DNA from: Promicromonospora sp. AC04
Lineage (GTDB): Bacteria > Actinomycetota > Actinomycetes > Actinomycetales > Cellulomonadaceae
Assembly: GCF_003058225.1 (NCBI RefSeq)
Contig: NZ_QBUG01000009.1
Location: forward strand, 124,001 to 188,000
Direction: 5' to 3'
DNA length: 64,000 bases
Shown piece by piece: positions 1-8,396 of this stretch (positions are counted from its first letter, which is position 1; each line of letters begins with the position of its first letter). A program made the position numbers and the translations under genes. A model generated the notes under the pieces. It had not been told where the DNA came from, did not search any database, and saw only the letters and a program-made list of their open reading frames with translations.

Positions 1-1491
1 CAGGAGCGCCTTGCGGAGGCGCTCGGAGTCGACCGAACTACGATCGCTCGTTGGGAGTCTGGCGCGTCGCAACCTCAACCAGTGCTGCGGTTGCAGCTCG
101 CCTCTCGCCTTGAGATGACTCCCACGGAACTTGACCGCCTGCTCGACAGCGAGACTGTCCCGCTGGCCGAGGCGCCAGGGACAGGCCGGCCGAGTGCCGC
201 GGAACGTCGCACGATGTCGCCCGGGATGCACGCTGCGCTCGGTTGGGTCGACGATGTCGCTGGTCTCGCTTCCGGCGAGGCAAGACGAAGAGTCGAGGCG
301 CTGTCCCAAGGCAGCGACCGTCGGCCAAACGCCTTGCCGCAGGTCGTTCGGGCCGACGTTGGTCGAAGCGAGATCGTGGCTGCCCTGGGGAGTTACTACG
401 ACTTCCGCGATGGATGGCAGGCGTACTCGGCGCGGACGGAACTTGGCACGCTGACGACGAGCATCGTGACTCGACCGGACTGGCTTGACCTTGCCCTACC
501 AATCGGGAAAGACCTGGATGGCCTTCGGCTCGACACCGCACCGGTTCCAAGGCCGACGCTCGGCGTCGCCGAACTAGACGCGGCGCTCCGGCGGGTAGCA
601 GAGGTCGAGCGTTTCGGAACGACGCTGGTCAACCGTGACCTGTACCGCCTCGTCGAACTGAAGATCGGCCGCGGCGGAATGACCGGGCGCCTCGCACTGA
701 CGGACTTCGTTCACTACGCCCTCACACTGGACCTGCTCGAAAACGAACTGATCGACGCCGTCGCGAGGAAGCCTCGGCCCGTGCGCGGCGACCTACCGTT
801 GCGTGACCGGTACCTCCCGGACCTGTCAGCGGTTCTGGATGTTGGCGCTCGGCTGTGTGCTGGTGGCGCGCTTGCGTTGACCGCGATCGCTCGCCCGCGA
901 ACATGGAGACACGAAGGTGACTACCTGCTGTTGATCCAGGCGCGGTCGAATCAGGTACTGAACGGCAGCAGACGACTCTCAGTGATACCCAAGGGTTTCC
1001 ACGGCCCACTCGTCGACATCGCCGACGACGCGCCGATCGGAGCGACCCTCGCACGAGAGATGGAAGAGGAGCTGTTCGGCCGGACCGAGGTCGACTCCAC
1101 GATCGGAGAGTCCAGGCAGGCAGATCCCATGCACCTCAGCCGGCTCTCAGAACCCATGGCGTGGCTGATGGAGCGGACCGACGAGCAGGTCTGGCGCATG
1201 GAGTGCACCGGATTCGGCTATAACCTCCTGACCGGAAACTACGAGTTCGCCAGCCTGGTCGTCATCGACGACGAGGAGTGGTGGACCCGTTTCGGCGGAC
1301 AGATCGAGGCCAACTGGGAGTCCAACAACTTACGCCGCTACTCCAGTCGCGACCGCATCCTTCTGGATACACTCGCGCACGACCCTGCCTGGAGCACCGA
1401 AGGACTGTTTGCCCTGCTCCAAGGCTTCCGACGTCTCACTGAGATCGGAGAAGGGCGCGTCGATCTGCCCGCCGTCGAATGGGGAATCTGA
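1..1491 (+). CDS. XRE-family HTH regulator with Nudix-like C-terminal region (5' truncated)
   Basis: The reading frame is open from base 1, so the true start lies outside the window. The first ~45 residues read as an XRE helix-turn-helix (LGVDRTTIARWESG, then PTELDRLL), and a ~450-residue C-terminal part follows. Near residues 300-360 there is a Nudix-like pattern: a strand LLLIQARS, then SVIPKGFHGPL, then REMEEELFG. The last is one residue longer than the canonical REUxEExGU box, so hydrolase activity is doubtful and a ligand-sensing role is more likely (inference). The stop codon shares one base with the start of the cupin gene, so the two are probably translated together. Target genes and ligand are unknown. 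Confidence 0.75.
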   Translation, partial: QERLAEALGVDRTTIARWESGASQPQPVLRLQLASRLEMTPTELDRLLDSETVPLAEAPGTGRPSAAERRTMSPGMHAALGWVDDVAGLASGEARRRVEALSQGSDRRPNALPQVVRADVGRSEIVAALGSYYDFRDGWQAYSARTELGTLTTSIVTRPDWLDLALPIGKDLDGLRLDTAPVPRPTLGVAELDAALRRVAEVERFGTTLVNRDLYRLVELKIGRGGMTGRLALTDFVHYALTLDLLENELIDAVARKPRPVRGDLPLRDRYLPDLSAVLDVGARLCAGGALALTAIARPRTWRHEGDYLLLIQARSNQVLNGSRRLSVIPKGFHGPLVDIADDAPIGATLAREMEEELFGRTEVDSTIGESRQADPMHLSRLSEPMAWLMERTDEQVWRMECTGFGYNLLTGNYEFASLVVIDDEEWWTRFGGQIEANWESNNLRRYSSRDRILLDTLAHDPAWSTEGLFALLQGFRRLTEIGEGRVDLPAVEWGI

Positions 1492-1886
1492 TGTCAACGT
1501 GGTACAGCGGCAACGCCACTGACGACGCGGATCAGCACCGTGGTTGGCTCCTGGGCAACTTCATCTCCCCGGAGACTCCCGGGGCAGCTGTCCGCAACTC
1601 TGACGCACTCGAGGTGAAGTGGGGCATCCATCCGGCCGGCCAGCAACGACCCGAGTGGACTGCTGACGATCAGCGCACCACGATGCTCCTGCTCGTCAAC
1701 GGCCGGTTCCGCCTCGATCTGACCGTCAGCAGCACTGTCCTTGCGCGGCAGGGAGACTACGTTGTCTGGGGCCCCGGAATCGATCACTCCTGGCAGGCCG
1801 AGGCTGACTCCGTGGTCGTCACGATCCGGTGGCCATCCGTGAGGGAGCAGCAAGCGCCGCAAGGGCGGCCTGTGGTGAACGCATAG
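1491..1886 (+). CDS. small cupin-fold protein paired with the HTH regulator
   Basis: A 131-residue soluble protein. The run RFRLDLT...LARQGDYVVWGPGIDHSW looks like the two conserved cupin strands, with a single His near the end. Actinobacterial relatives are, as I recall, often mislabelled 'signal peptidase I', but there is no signal peptidase catalytic Ser/Lys pair and no membrane segment. I chose the ATG at 1491, whose A is the last base of the upstream TGA; an in-frame ATG at 1479 would add four residues. The coupling suggests that the cupin binds or processes the effector of the upstream regulator (inference). Confidence 0.7.
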   Translation: MSTWYSGNATDDADQHRGWLLGNFISPETPGAAVRNSDALEVKWGIHPAGQQRPEWTADDQRTTMLLLVNGRFRLDLTVSSTVLARQGDYVVWGPGIDHSWQAEADSVVVTIRWPSVREQQAPQGRPVVNA

Positions 1887-1993
1887 GGCCCAGCTCGCCG
1901 AACCTGACACTCGGTCACCGCCCGGACGGCGCCGGATTCACCCATACCCGCGTACCCTGATCCGGAGGTCTTTGTCCGGATCTGGAGGGGTGG

Positions 1994-2710
1994 ATGGCAG
2001 CAGCGTCGGGGCAGGTCGCCGCCGGAACGCCGGTGGCTGGAGTCGGGGGCGGGCGGGTCCTGGTGGTCGCCTCCGACGAGGATGTGCTGGACCTTCTGCT
2101 CACCACCCTGGGTCTGGCCGGCTACGACGTCGAGCACGTGGGTAGCGCGCCGGCGGCCGTGACTCGGGCACGTACGGAGCCGTTCGATCTCCTGGTCGTG
2201 GACACGAGCCTGCCCGGTCTGCGGCACATTCCCCGGTGGGCGCCGCAGGACCGGGAGATGCCTGTCCTGTTCCTGGTGTCGGGCAGCGAGATCGACATGG
2301 TGACGACCGAGGTCGGTTTCAGCGGTGACGACTACCTGAGCAAGCCGCTGCGCGTGGGCGACCTGCTGGCTCGCGTCCGGCTGCTGCTGCGTGGCGGTTC
2401 CTCCACGGGGCAGCACAAGGTCCTCGTTCAGGGCGACCTCCGCCTGGACGAGGCGACCTGCCGGGCGTGGCGTGGGGAGCGCGACCTCGATCTGGGTCCG
2501 GCGGAGTACCGGCTGCTGCGCACCCTCTTGCTGCACGTCGGGACCGTCCTGTCGAAGGACCAGATCGCGCGCCGGGTGTGGGGCGAGGTCCGGGACGACA
2601 ACGCGATCGAGCGGCTGGTCTCGCGCCTGCGCCGGAAGGTCGATCGCGAGCGGCCGGCGTTGATCCGCACCCAGCGCGGGTTTGGCTATTCCCTCGTCGT
2701 CGGGGACTGA
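1994..2710 (+). CDS. OmpR/PhoB-family response regulator
   Basis: A 238-residue protein with an N-terminal receiver domain (~20-125) and a C-terminal winged helix (~135-235; ending in RTQRGFGYSLV). The phosphoacceptor would be Asp70 in LLVVDTSLPG, with acidic residues at 28-30, Ser95/Ser97 and Lys117 (YLSKPLR) completing the site. The receiver is fairly divergent, and no histidine kinase is adjacent, so it may be an orphan. SD GGAGGGG precedes the ATG; a TACCCT hexamer at 1957-1962 could be the -10. It lies just upstream of a P450 operon that has 11-bp direct repeats in its leader, the spacing this regulator family binds. Confidence 0.85.
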   Translation: MAAASGQVAAGTPVAGVGGGRVLVVASDEDVLDLLLTTLGLAGYDVEHVGSAPAAVTRARTEPFDLLVVDTSLPGLRHIPRWAPQDREMPVLFLVSGSEIDMVTTEVGFSGDDYLSKPLRVGDLLARVRLLLRGGSSTGQHKVLVQGDLRLDEATCRAWRGERDLDLGPAEYRLLRTLLLHVGTVLSKDQIARRVWGEVRDDNAIERLVSRLRRKVDRERPALIRTQRGFGYSLVVGD

Positions 2711-2780
2711 TCTCGAGCCCCCGGACGGGGAGACGCCCGGCGGGCGGGTGAGATGTGAGGGTTCGCGGGTCGTATCAGCC

Positions 2781-2813
2781 GTCAGGTTCGCGTCAGGTTC
2801 GCGTCCGGTCGTC
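2781..2813 (+). promoter_or_regulatory. three 11-bp direct repeats before the P450 operon
   Basis: The unit GTCAGGTTCGC occurs twice head to tail (2781-2791, 2792-2802), followed by a degenerate third copy GTCCGGTCGTC (2803-2813). Tandem 11-bp spacing is typical of OmpR/PhoB-type operators. The site lies 54 bp before the P450 start and 71 bp after the response regulator stop. Confidence 0.55.
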
Positions 2814-2866
2814 GTCAGTCCTGCCTGGTGTGATCGGGACGACCCGATACCCCCAGGAGGCTGACC

Positions 2867-4108
2867 GTGACCGATACGACGCTCACCGACACAGGCCGGA
2901 CGCCCGACGTCGTCGACTACCCGACCCCGCGTGATCCCCGCTGCCCGTTCGCCCAGCCCGCGAACGTCCTCGCGACCACCGAGGCCGACCAGATGGCGCG
3001 CGCCCGGATCTGGGACGGCTCCACACCGTGGCTGGTGACCAAGTACGCCGACCAGCACGCGCTGCTCACGGACCCGCGACTCAGCATCGACGAGCGACGC
3101 GAGGGCTACCCGCACATGACCCGCGGCCGCAGCGTGTCCGCGCAGCACACGCCGCGGCTGATCACCAACACGGACGCCCCGGAGCACACCCAGCTGCGCC
3201 GCGTGGTGAACCTGCCGTTCACGGTGAAGCGGGTCGAGGCGATGCGCCCCAGGCTCCAGGAGCTCGTGGACGGCCTGCTCGACGAGATGCTGGCCGGGCC
3301 CAGGCCCGTCGACCTGGTGCAGGCGTTCGCGCTGCCGGTGCCGACCATCGTGATCACCGAGATGCTCGGCATGGACTACGGCAACCGCGAGGACTTCCAG
3401 CACGCCAGCCACGTCCTGGTCAGCCACGACGCCACCCCCGAGGAGTCCGCGGCAGCGGGCGCCGTCCTGGGCGGCCATGTCGCCGCGGCGATGGAGGCCA
3501 AGATGGCCGAGCCCGCCGACGACGTCATGTCCGAGCTCGCCGCACGCGTCAAGGCGGGCGAGATGACGATGCGCGGGGCGCTGTCGATGTCCACCGCCAT
3601 CCTGATCGCCGGGCACGAGACGTCGGCCAGCATGATCAGTCTCGGCACCCTCGCCCTGCTGCAGAACCCGGACCAGCTGGAGTACTTCCGGTCGATCGTC
3701 GACGACCCGAAGGCCGTGGCCGCCGCCGTCGAGGAGCTGCTGCGCTACCTCAGCATCGTGCACACCGGCGTGCGCCGGATCGCGAACGAGGACATCCAGG
3801 TGGGCGCCGACGTGATCCGCAAGGACGAGGGCCTGGTCCTCGACGTGGCCGCCGCGAACTGGGACCCCGCCCAGTTCCCCGAGCCCGATCGGCTGGACCT
3901 GACCCGCTCGGCCCGTTCGCACCACGCCTTCGGTTACGGCGCGCACCAGTGCCTGGGCCAGACCCTCGCGCGCGTCGAGCTGCAGGTGGCCTTCCGGGCG
4001 CTGGTGAGCCGCGTCCCGGACCTGAGGCTCGCGATCCCGGCCGAGGACGTGGACTTCGCCTACGAGGGCGTTGCCTACGGCCTGCACTCGCTGCCGGTGA
4101 CCTGGTGA
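2867..4108 (+). CDS. cytochrome P450 (CYP105-like)
   Basis: A 413-residue soluble class I P450. Visible landmarks are the N-terminal WDGSTPWLVT stretch common in CYP105-type enzymes, the I-helix oxygen-binding motif AGHETS (~residues 248-253), ExxR at Glu290-Arg293, and the heme loop FGYGAHQCLG with the thiolate Cys362. GTG start with a strong AGGAGG SD. The next two genes encode a matching ferredoxin and ferredoxin reductase, so the full electron chain is present, and an SDR could oxidise the hydroxylated product. The substrate cannot be read from the sequence; terpenoid or other small hydrophobic compounds are plausible. Confidence 0.93.
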   Translation: MTDTTLTDTGRTPDVVDYPTPRDPRCPFAQPANVLATTEADQMARARIWDGSTPWLVTKYADQHALLTDPRLSIDERREGYPHMTRGRSVSAQHTPRLITNTDAPEHTQLRRVVNLPFTVKRVEAMRPRLQELVDGLLDEMLAGPRPVDLVQAFALPVPTIVITEMLGMDYGNREDFQHASHVLVSHDATPEESAAAGAVLGGHVAAAMEAKMAEPADDVMSELAARVKAGEMTMRGALSMSTAILIAGHETSASMISLGTLALLQNPDQLEYFRSIVDDPKAVAAAVEELLRYLSIVHTGVRRIANEDIQVGADVIRKDEGLVLDVAAANWDPAQFPEPDRLDLTRSARSHHAFGYGAHQCLGQTLARVELQVAFRALVSRVPDLRLAIPAEDVDFAYEGVAYGLHSLPVTW

Positions 4109-4139
4109 CCCGCGGACCGGACCGGAGAGGAACGAACTG

Positions 4140-4364
4140 ATGAGTGACGAGACAGTGACCGGGACCCACCGGATCGAGCTGGACGAGCCCAAGTGCGTGG
4201 CCGCGGGCCAGTGCGTGATGGTGGCACCTGAGGTCTTCGACCAGCGGGACGAGGACGGCGTCGCCGTCGTGCTGGACGAGACGCCCGCGGCCGAGCTGCT
4301 CGACGACGTGCGGGAAGCCGTCGCCGTCTGCCCGGCGGCCGCGCTGCGCCTGGTGGCGCTGTGA
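4140..4364 (+). CDS. P450-partner [3Fe-4S] ferredoxin
   Basis: A 74-residue acidic protein with Cys19, Cys25 and Cys64 in the pattern C-x2-A-x2-C ... CP. The residue at the usual fourth-cysteine place is Ala22, which fits a [3Fe-4S] rather than [4Fe-4S] cluster. This is the small ferredoxin class that passes electrons to actinobacterial P450s. SD GGAGAGG lies ~12 bases upstream of the ATG. Its stop overlaps the GTG of the reductase gene. Confidence 0.92.
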   Translation: MSDETVTGTHRIELDEPKCVAAGQCVMVAPEVFDQRDEDGVAVVLDETPAAELLDDVREAVAVCPAAALRLVAL

Positions 4365-5608
4365 GTGACGCGGCACGCGACCCAGCGGTGCGCGACGTCG
4401 TGGTGGTCGGCGCCTCGGCGGGTGGCCTGGCCACCGCCGAAGGCCTGCGCCGGGGCGGGTTCACCGGGCGGATCACGCTGGTCGGCGCCGAGCCGCACCT
4501 GCCGTACGACCGGCCGCCCTTGTCCAAGCAGGTCCTGGCAGGGGAGTGGGAGCCTGACCGGCTCCCGCTCCGGCCCGACGCCGACATCGAGGCGCTGAAC
4601 CTGGACCTGCGACTGGGCGTGACGGCAACGGGTGTGGATCCCCGGGCCCGCACGGTCGCCCTGGATACCGGGGAAGAGGTCGGCTACGACGCCCTGGTGG
4701 CGGCCACCGGGGTGAGCCCGCGCCGGTTGCCCGGTGGCGGGGGCCATGTGCTCCGCGACCTGGAGGATGCCCTCGCCCTGCGGGACCGGCTGCGGCCGGG
4801 CCGGCGCCTGGCGGTGGTGGGTGCCGGGTTTCTCGGTGCGGAGGCCGCGGCGGTGGCCCGTGGCCTGGGCTGCGAGGTCACGGTCGTGGAGCCGGCCCCG
4901 GTGCCCCTGGCGCACGCGGTGGGTGCGCAGGTCGGCCAGGTGCTGACCCAGGCGCATCGCGAGCGGGGCGTGGACCTGCGTACCGGAGTCGGCGTCACGC
5001 AGGTGTACGACGGCGGGCTGGAGCTGGCCGACGGCACGACCGTCGAGGCCGACGACGTGCTGGTCGCCGTCGGCTCGGTGCCGAACACGGGGTGGCTGGA
5101 GCTGGGCGGGCTGCCCGTCGCGGACGGCCTGGTCTGCGACGAGTACTGCGCCGCGGCGCCGGGCGTGTACGGGGTCGGCGACGTGGCCCGGTGGGACAAC
5201 CCGCTGTTCGGGACGTCGATGCGGATCGAGCACCGCACGCACGCCGGCGAGCAGGGCCTTGCGGTGGCGCGCAACCTGCTGAACCCCGACGAGCCCCGGC
5301 CGTTCGCCCCGGTGCCGTACTTCTGGTCGGACCAGTACGACATGAAGATCCAGGCCTACGGGTACCTGCGCGGGCACGACGAGGTCCGGATCGTCGAGGG
5401 CGACCCGGCCGAGCGGCGCTTCCTGGCCGCGTACCGCACCGGCGACCGGCTCGTGGGCGTGCTCGCGATCGGTCTGCCGCCCCGGGCGCTACGCCCGTGG
5501 CGCCGGCACATCGCCGCGGGCGCCACCTGGTACGACGCCGTGGGCGACCCGCCCGCCGGCGAGACGACGGAGCCACGAGAGGTGGTCAGCGATGTCGCAC
5601 CGGCCTGA
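4361..5608 (+). CDS. FAD/NAD(P)-dependent ferredoxin reductase
   Basis: A 415-residue protein of the putidaredoxin/rhodocoxin reductase type. The FAD-binding start is VVVGASAGGLATAE (~residues 12-25); a second dinucleotide fold VVGAGFLGAEAAA lies near residue 150; the FAD ribityl-contact motif YGVGDVAR is near 270; PYFWSDQYD, typical of this family's C-terminal domain, follows. It would move electrons from NAD(P)H to the upstream ferredoxin and so to the P450. The GTG start overlaps the ferredoxin TGA as GTGA, showing translational coupling. Confidence 0.92.
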   Translation: MSDAARDPAVRDVVVVGASAGGLATAEGLRRGGFTGRITLVGAEPHLPYDRPPLSKQVLAGEWEPDRLPLRPDADIEALNLDLRLGVTATGVDPRARTVALDTGEEVGYDALVAATGVSPRRLPGGGGHVLRDLEDALALRDRLRPGRRLAVVGAGFLGAEAAAVARGLGCEVTVVEPAPVPLAHAVGAQVGQVLTQAHRERGVDLRTGVGVTQVYDGGLELADGTTVEADDVLVAVGSVPNTGWLELGGLPVADGLVCDEYCAAAPGVYGVGDVARWDNPLFGTSMRIEHRTHAGEQGLAVARNLLNPDEPRPFAPVPYFWSDQYDMKIQAYGYLRGHDEVRIVEGDPAERRFLAAYRTGDRLVGVLAIGLPPRALRPWRRHIAAGATWYDAVGDPPAGETTEPREVVSDVAPA

Positions 5609-6428
5609 CATGCAGGAGGAGGTGGTGGTCGTCACCGGCGCCGGAGGCATGGGCGAGGCCATCGCCCGCAGGATCGGCACCGGCCGCCGCCTGCTGCTGG
5701 CGGACTACTCGGACCACGCGCTCCAGCGCGCGGTACAGGCACTGGACGAGTCCGGGTACGCCGTCACGGGCGTGGTCACCGACGTCTCCGACCGCGCCTC
5801 CGTGGACCGGCTGGCCAAGGCGGCTGCCGACGCCGGCCGGCTGGTCGCCGTCGTGCACACCGCCGGCGTCTCCGCCGCCACCGCCACGCTCGAGCAGGTG
5901 CTCGCCGTCGACCTCGTCGGCACCGCGCACGTGATCGACGCGTTCGAGGAGGTGGCCGCGCCAGGGCTCGTGCTCGTGTGCATCGCGAGCATGGCCGGGC
6001 ACTACGCGCAGCTGACCGGGCAGCAGGAGCGGGAGCTCGCGACGACCCCGGCCGGCGAGCTCAGGGACCTGCCGGTCGTGCAGGCGCTCGCCGACCCCAT
6101 GCAGGCCTACATCCTGGCCAAGCGCGCCAACCAGGTCCGCGTCCAGGCGGCAGCGCTCGCCTGGAACCTGCGTGGCGCCCGGGTGAACACCGTGAGCCCC
6201 GGGGTGATCTCCACGGCCATGGCCAAGGCCGAGGCCGCCTCGGCGTCGGGCAGCCACATGCTCGGGATGCTCGATGCCTGCGGCATCGGCCGCATGGGCA
6301 GCACGGGCGAGCTCGCCGAGGCCGTCGCGTTCCTGGTCGGGCCCGGTTCGCGGTACGTCACCGGGACGGACCTGCTGGTCGACGGCGGACAGGCCGCGTG
6401 GATCCGGCACCACATGCCCGTCCCATAG
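5592..6428 (+). CDS. short-chain dehydrogenase/reductase (SDR)
   Basis: A 278-residue classical SDR. The cofactor loop is TGAGGMGEA (~residues 15-23), and the catalytic residues are Ser133 (CIASMAG) with Tyr173 and Lys177 (YILAK). VNTVSPGVI and the C-terminal VTGTDLLVDGG are normal for the family. The Asp at the end of the second strand (LLADYSD) would favour NAD(H) over NADP(H). The start overlaps the reductase gene by 17 bp, so it belongs to the P450 operon, where it may oxidise the alcohol made by the P450 to a ketone (inference). Confidence 0.88.
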   Translation: MSHRPDMQEEVVVVTGAGGMGEAIARRIGTGRRLLLADYSDHALQRAVQALDESGYAVTGVVTDVSDRASVDRLAKAAADAGRLVAVVHTAGVSAATATLEQVLAVDLVGTAHVIDAFEEVAAPGLVLVCIASMAGHYAQLTGQQERELATTPAGELRDLPVVQALADPMQAYILAKRANQVRVQAAALAWNLRGARVNTVSPGVISTAMAKAEAASASGSHMLGMLDACGIGRMGSTGELAEAVAFLVGPGSRYVTGTDLLVDGGQAAWIRHHMPVP

Positions 6429-6442
6429 GACGAGCGTCATCC

Positions 6443-6476
6443 GACCAGCCCGGGCCGACGTCGGCCCGGGCTGGTC
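6443..6476. terminator. perfect 34-bp palindrome between convergent genes
   Basis: Arms of 17 bp meet at 6459/6460 with no spacer; GACCAGCCCGGGCC starts the left arm. It sits between the SDR (+) and the secreted protein gene (-) and could end transcription in both directions. There is no T-tract on either side. Confidence 0.55.
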
Positions 6477-6497
6477 CGCTTCGAGCTGCTCGCGGTG

Positions 6498-7823
6498 TCA
6501 CGGGCAGCGGGGCACCGGCCAGCTCCAGGTGGTGTTCGACCGGTTCGAGACGTAGTAGTCGCTGACCCAGCGATCGCCGAGCAGCTTGTTCCACACCGAG
6601 GTGGTGCCGACCGTGCTGCCACTCTTCTGGCACGTCACGTAGGCCAGAGCGCCGCGGCGCAGCGGGCTGCCGGTGGTCGGGTACGACGTTCCCGGTCCGG
6701 TGCGTGCGTTGAGTGAGTCCACGGCCACCTGACCCGGGTAGATGCACCGCGGCAGCTCCGCGGAGAACCCGGTGTTCGACGGGGTCGAGACGTAGTAGTC
6801 GCTCGCCCATGCTCCGTTGGTCAACCGATCCCACACCGCGGTCGTGCCGACCTTCTGCCCCGTGGTCTGGCACACCACGAACAGCGTGGCACCCGGCGCG
6901 TAGGTACGAACGGCGGGGTAGGAGGATGCCGGGCCGCTGCGGACGTTCAGCGACGTCGCGCTCGTCACCTGATAGGTGCGTGCGACCGTGGCGACGGGCG
7001 CCTTGACGGCGTCGGAGTCGATGTTGATCGTCACTCCGCCCCAGGTCTCGTTGTGGTCGCCCAGGTACTGCTTCGCGCGCTGGTAGTTGGACCAGTGCGT
7101 GTTCGGCGCCGTCGGCCAGTTGGTCAGCGAGCTGTTGCCGTCCCAGCGGGCCATCCATACGGCGTCCGGTCGGGCGTACGTCGTCCAGCTGTAGGAGTCG
7201 GAGAGGTCGCGCAGCCCCGAGTCCTGGTGTGCGTACACGCCTGCCAGGTACCCCGCCGCGTGCAGGGTCTTCGTCCACGCCGAGACGTACCTGCGCACCG
7301 CGACCCGGCAGTTCGGGTCGGTGCGGTCGTAGTGCTCCACGTCCGCGTAGAGGCCGCTCCCTGGCCGCACTCCCAGGGCCGTGGCCTGCGTGACCGCGTC
7401 TTCGGCGTCCGAGGTTCCCCGGGACGTGGCGTTGGTGGCGGTGTAGCGGTTCGGCTTGTTCCCGAACATGCAGTACGGCTGGTTGCCGAAGTACGTGGGC
7501 AGCAGCTTCCAACCGCCCACGACGGCGTCGCGTACCCACGTCCTGGTCAGGTTCGGCTGGGTGCAGCCGCGGTTGTTGCCGCCGAAGTAGATGTTCACGA
7601 CCTTGTACGGCGACGTACCCTGCCAGGCCTGCAGTGCAGCGAGCGACGGTGCGGTACAGGCATCGAACCCGAGGCCGTTGGCCCGCGTCACCGTCGAGCC
7701 GGAGGTGTAGACCACCGGGGTCTCTGGCTCGGCAGCGGCAGGGAGGGCGAGACCGGCGAGCAGGACGGCCAGGCCGCTGCCGAATGCCGCCAGGCCCCTG
7801 AAGAACCCATGCGTGGCGGACAT
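6498..7823 (-). CDS. secreted DUF1906 (glycoside-hydrolase-like) protein with two SH3 domains
   Basis: A 441-residue exported protein. A Sec signal peptide (GLAVLLAGLALPAAA) ends near residue 32. The Rv2525c-like DUF1906 domain follows (~40-270; GLGFDACTAPS, KVVNIYFGG, LYADVEHYD, GVYAHQDSG), then two bacterial SH3-like repeats (~285-365 and ~370-440), each with a LNVRSGP or LNARTGP start and a VSDYYVS end. Such proteins are thought to bind or cut cell-wall glycans. I chose the ATG at 7823 because it has GGAGG seven bases upstream and opens directly into the signal peptide; the frame stays open further upstream but without signal-like sequence. Confidence 0.85.
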   Translation of the reverse strand: MSATHGFFRGLAAFGSGLAVLLAGLALPAAAEPETPVVYTSGSTVTRANGLGFDACTAPSLAALQAWQGTSPYKVVNIYFGGNNRGCTQPNLTRTWVRDAVVGGWKLLPTYFGNQPYCMFGNKPNRYTATNATSRGTSDAEDAVTQATALGVRPGSGLYADVEHYDRTDPNCRVAVRRYVSAWTKTLHAAGYLAGVYAHQDSGLRDLSDSYSWTTYARPDAVWMARWDGNSSLTNWPTAPNTHWSNYQRAKQYLGDHNETWGGVTINIDSDAVKAPVATVARTYQVTSATSLNVRSGPASSYPAVRTYAPGATLFVVCQTTGQKVGTTAVWDRLTNGAWASDYYVSTPSNTGFSAELPRCIYPGQVAVDSLNARTGPGTSYPTTGSPLRRGALAYVTCQKSGSTVGTTSVWNKLLGDRWVSDYYVSNRSNTTWSWPVPRCP

Positions 7824-8001
7824 GGCGTACCTCCATGGACGGATCCAGTCGCCTACCTGGAAGTTTCCGTCTCTCGAAGTTGCTGCGTCAAGGGCCAAGG
7901 CGCTCGTGCGTTCGCGACGTCGCGGACGCGGGCACAGGATGGTGGCGAGGGACAGGTCCCGAACACGAGGGACTGGGTACCCGAGAACACTGGAGGCTGA
8001 C

Positions 8002-8331
8002 GTGGGGTCCAGAAAGTCTGCGACGCACGACGACGGCACGGTCAAGCACCGCCGGGGTGGCCTGAGGAAGATCATCACGCTCGTGACGCTTGGTCTGGCG
8101 GTGGCGGCGGTCGTCAAGGAGCTGCGGACGCCGGAGGACGAGCGCGAGTGGAACGGCAAGGTGGCGTCGGTGGTCCCCTACGACTTCCGCTTCCCGACCC
8201 CGGCACGGTTCCGCGAGCGGATGTGGAACCCCGAGGCCGACCATGTGATCGGTCCGCGCGTGTTCGGGGTGGGCTGGACGGTCAACGTGGGCAAGGTCGT
8301 GGCGCTGCTGCGCGAGAAGCTTGCCGTCTGA
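8002..8331 (+). CDS. small basic protein, DUF5808-like
   Basis: A 109-residue protein with a hydrophobic stretch near residues 30-40 (ITLVTLGLAVAAVVKEL) and a C-terminal part PRVFGVGWTVNVGKVVALL that resembles the DUF5808 pattern of a short FGIGW-N segment. The GTG start is supported by TGGAGG six bases upstream. It lies divergent from the secreted DUF1906 gene. No function is known to me; the family link is from memory. Confidence 0.6.
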   Translation: MGSRKSATHDDGTVKHRRGGLRKIITLVTLGLAVAAVVKELRTPEDEREWNGKVASVVPYDFRFPTPARFRERMWNPEADHVIGPRVFGVGWTVNVGKVVALLREKLAV

Positions 8332-8396
8332 CCCGGGGCCCGAACCGGCACCGACATTTCGGGCATGGACCCCGACGACGGCGGTAGCCTGCCGCC

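Noticed and set aside
1491-1886. Signal peptidase I
   Set aside because: Relatives may carry this name, but there is no membrane anchor and no Ser/Lys catalytic pair; the pattern is cupin-like.
1784-5377. A 1197-codon open frame on the minus strand across the regulator and P450 genes
   Set aside because: It is antisense to well-defined genes with clear motifs, has no recognisable domain and is rich in Arg/Gln/His, as expected for the mirror frame of GC-rich genes.
6443-6476. Phage or element attachment site
   Set aside because: No integrase, tRNA or second copy is nearby; a palindrome between convergent genes is better read as a terminator.
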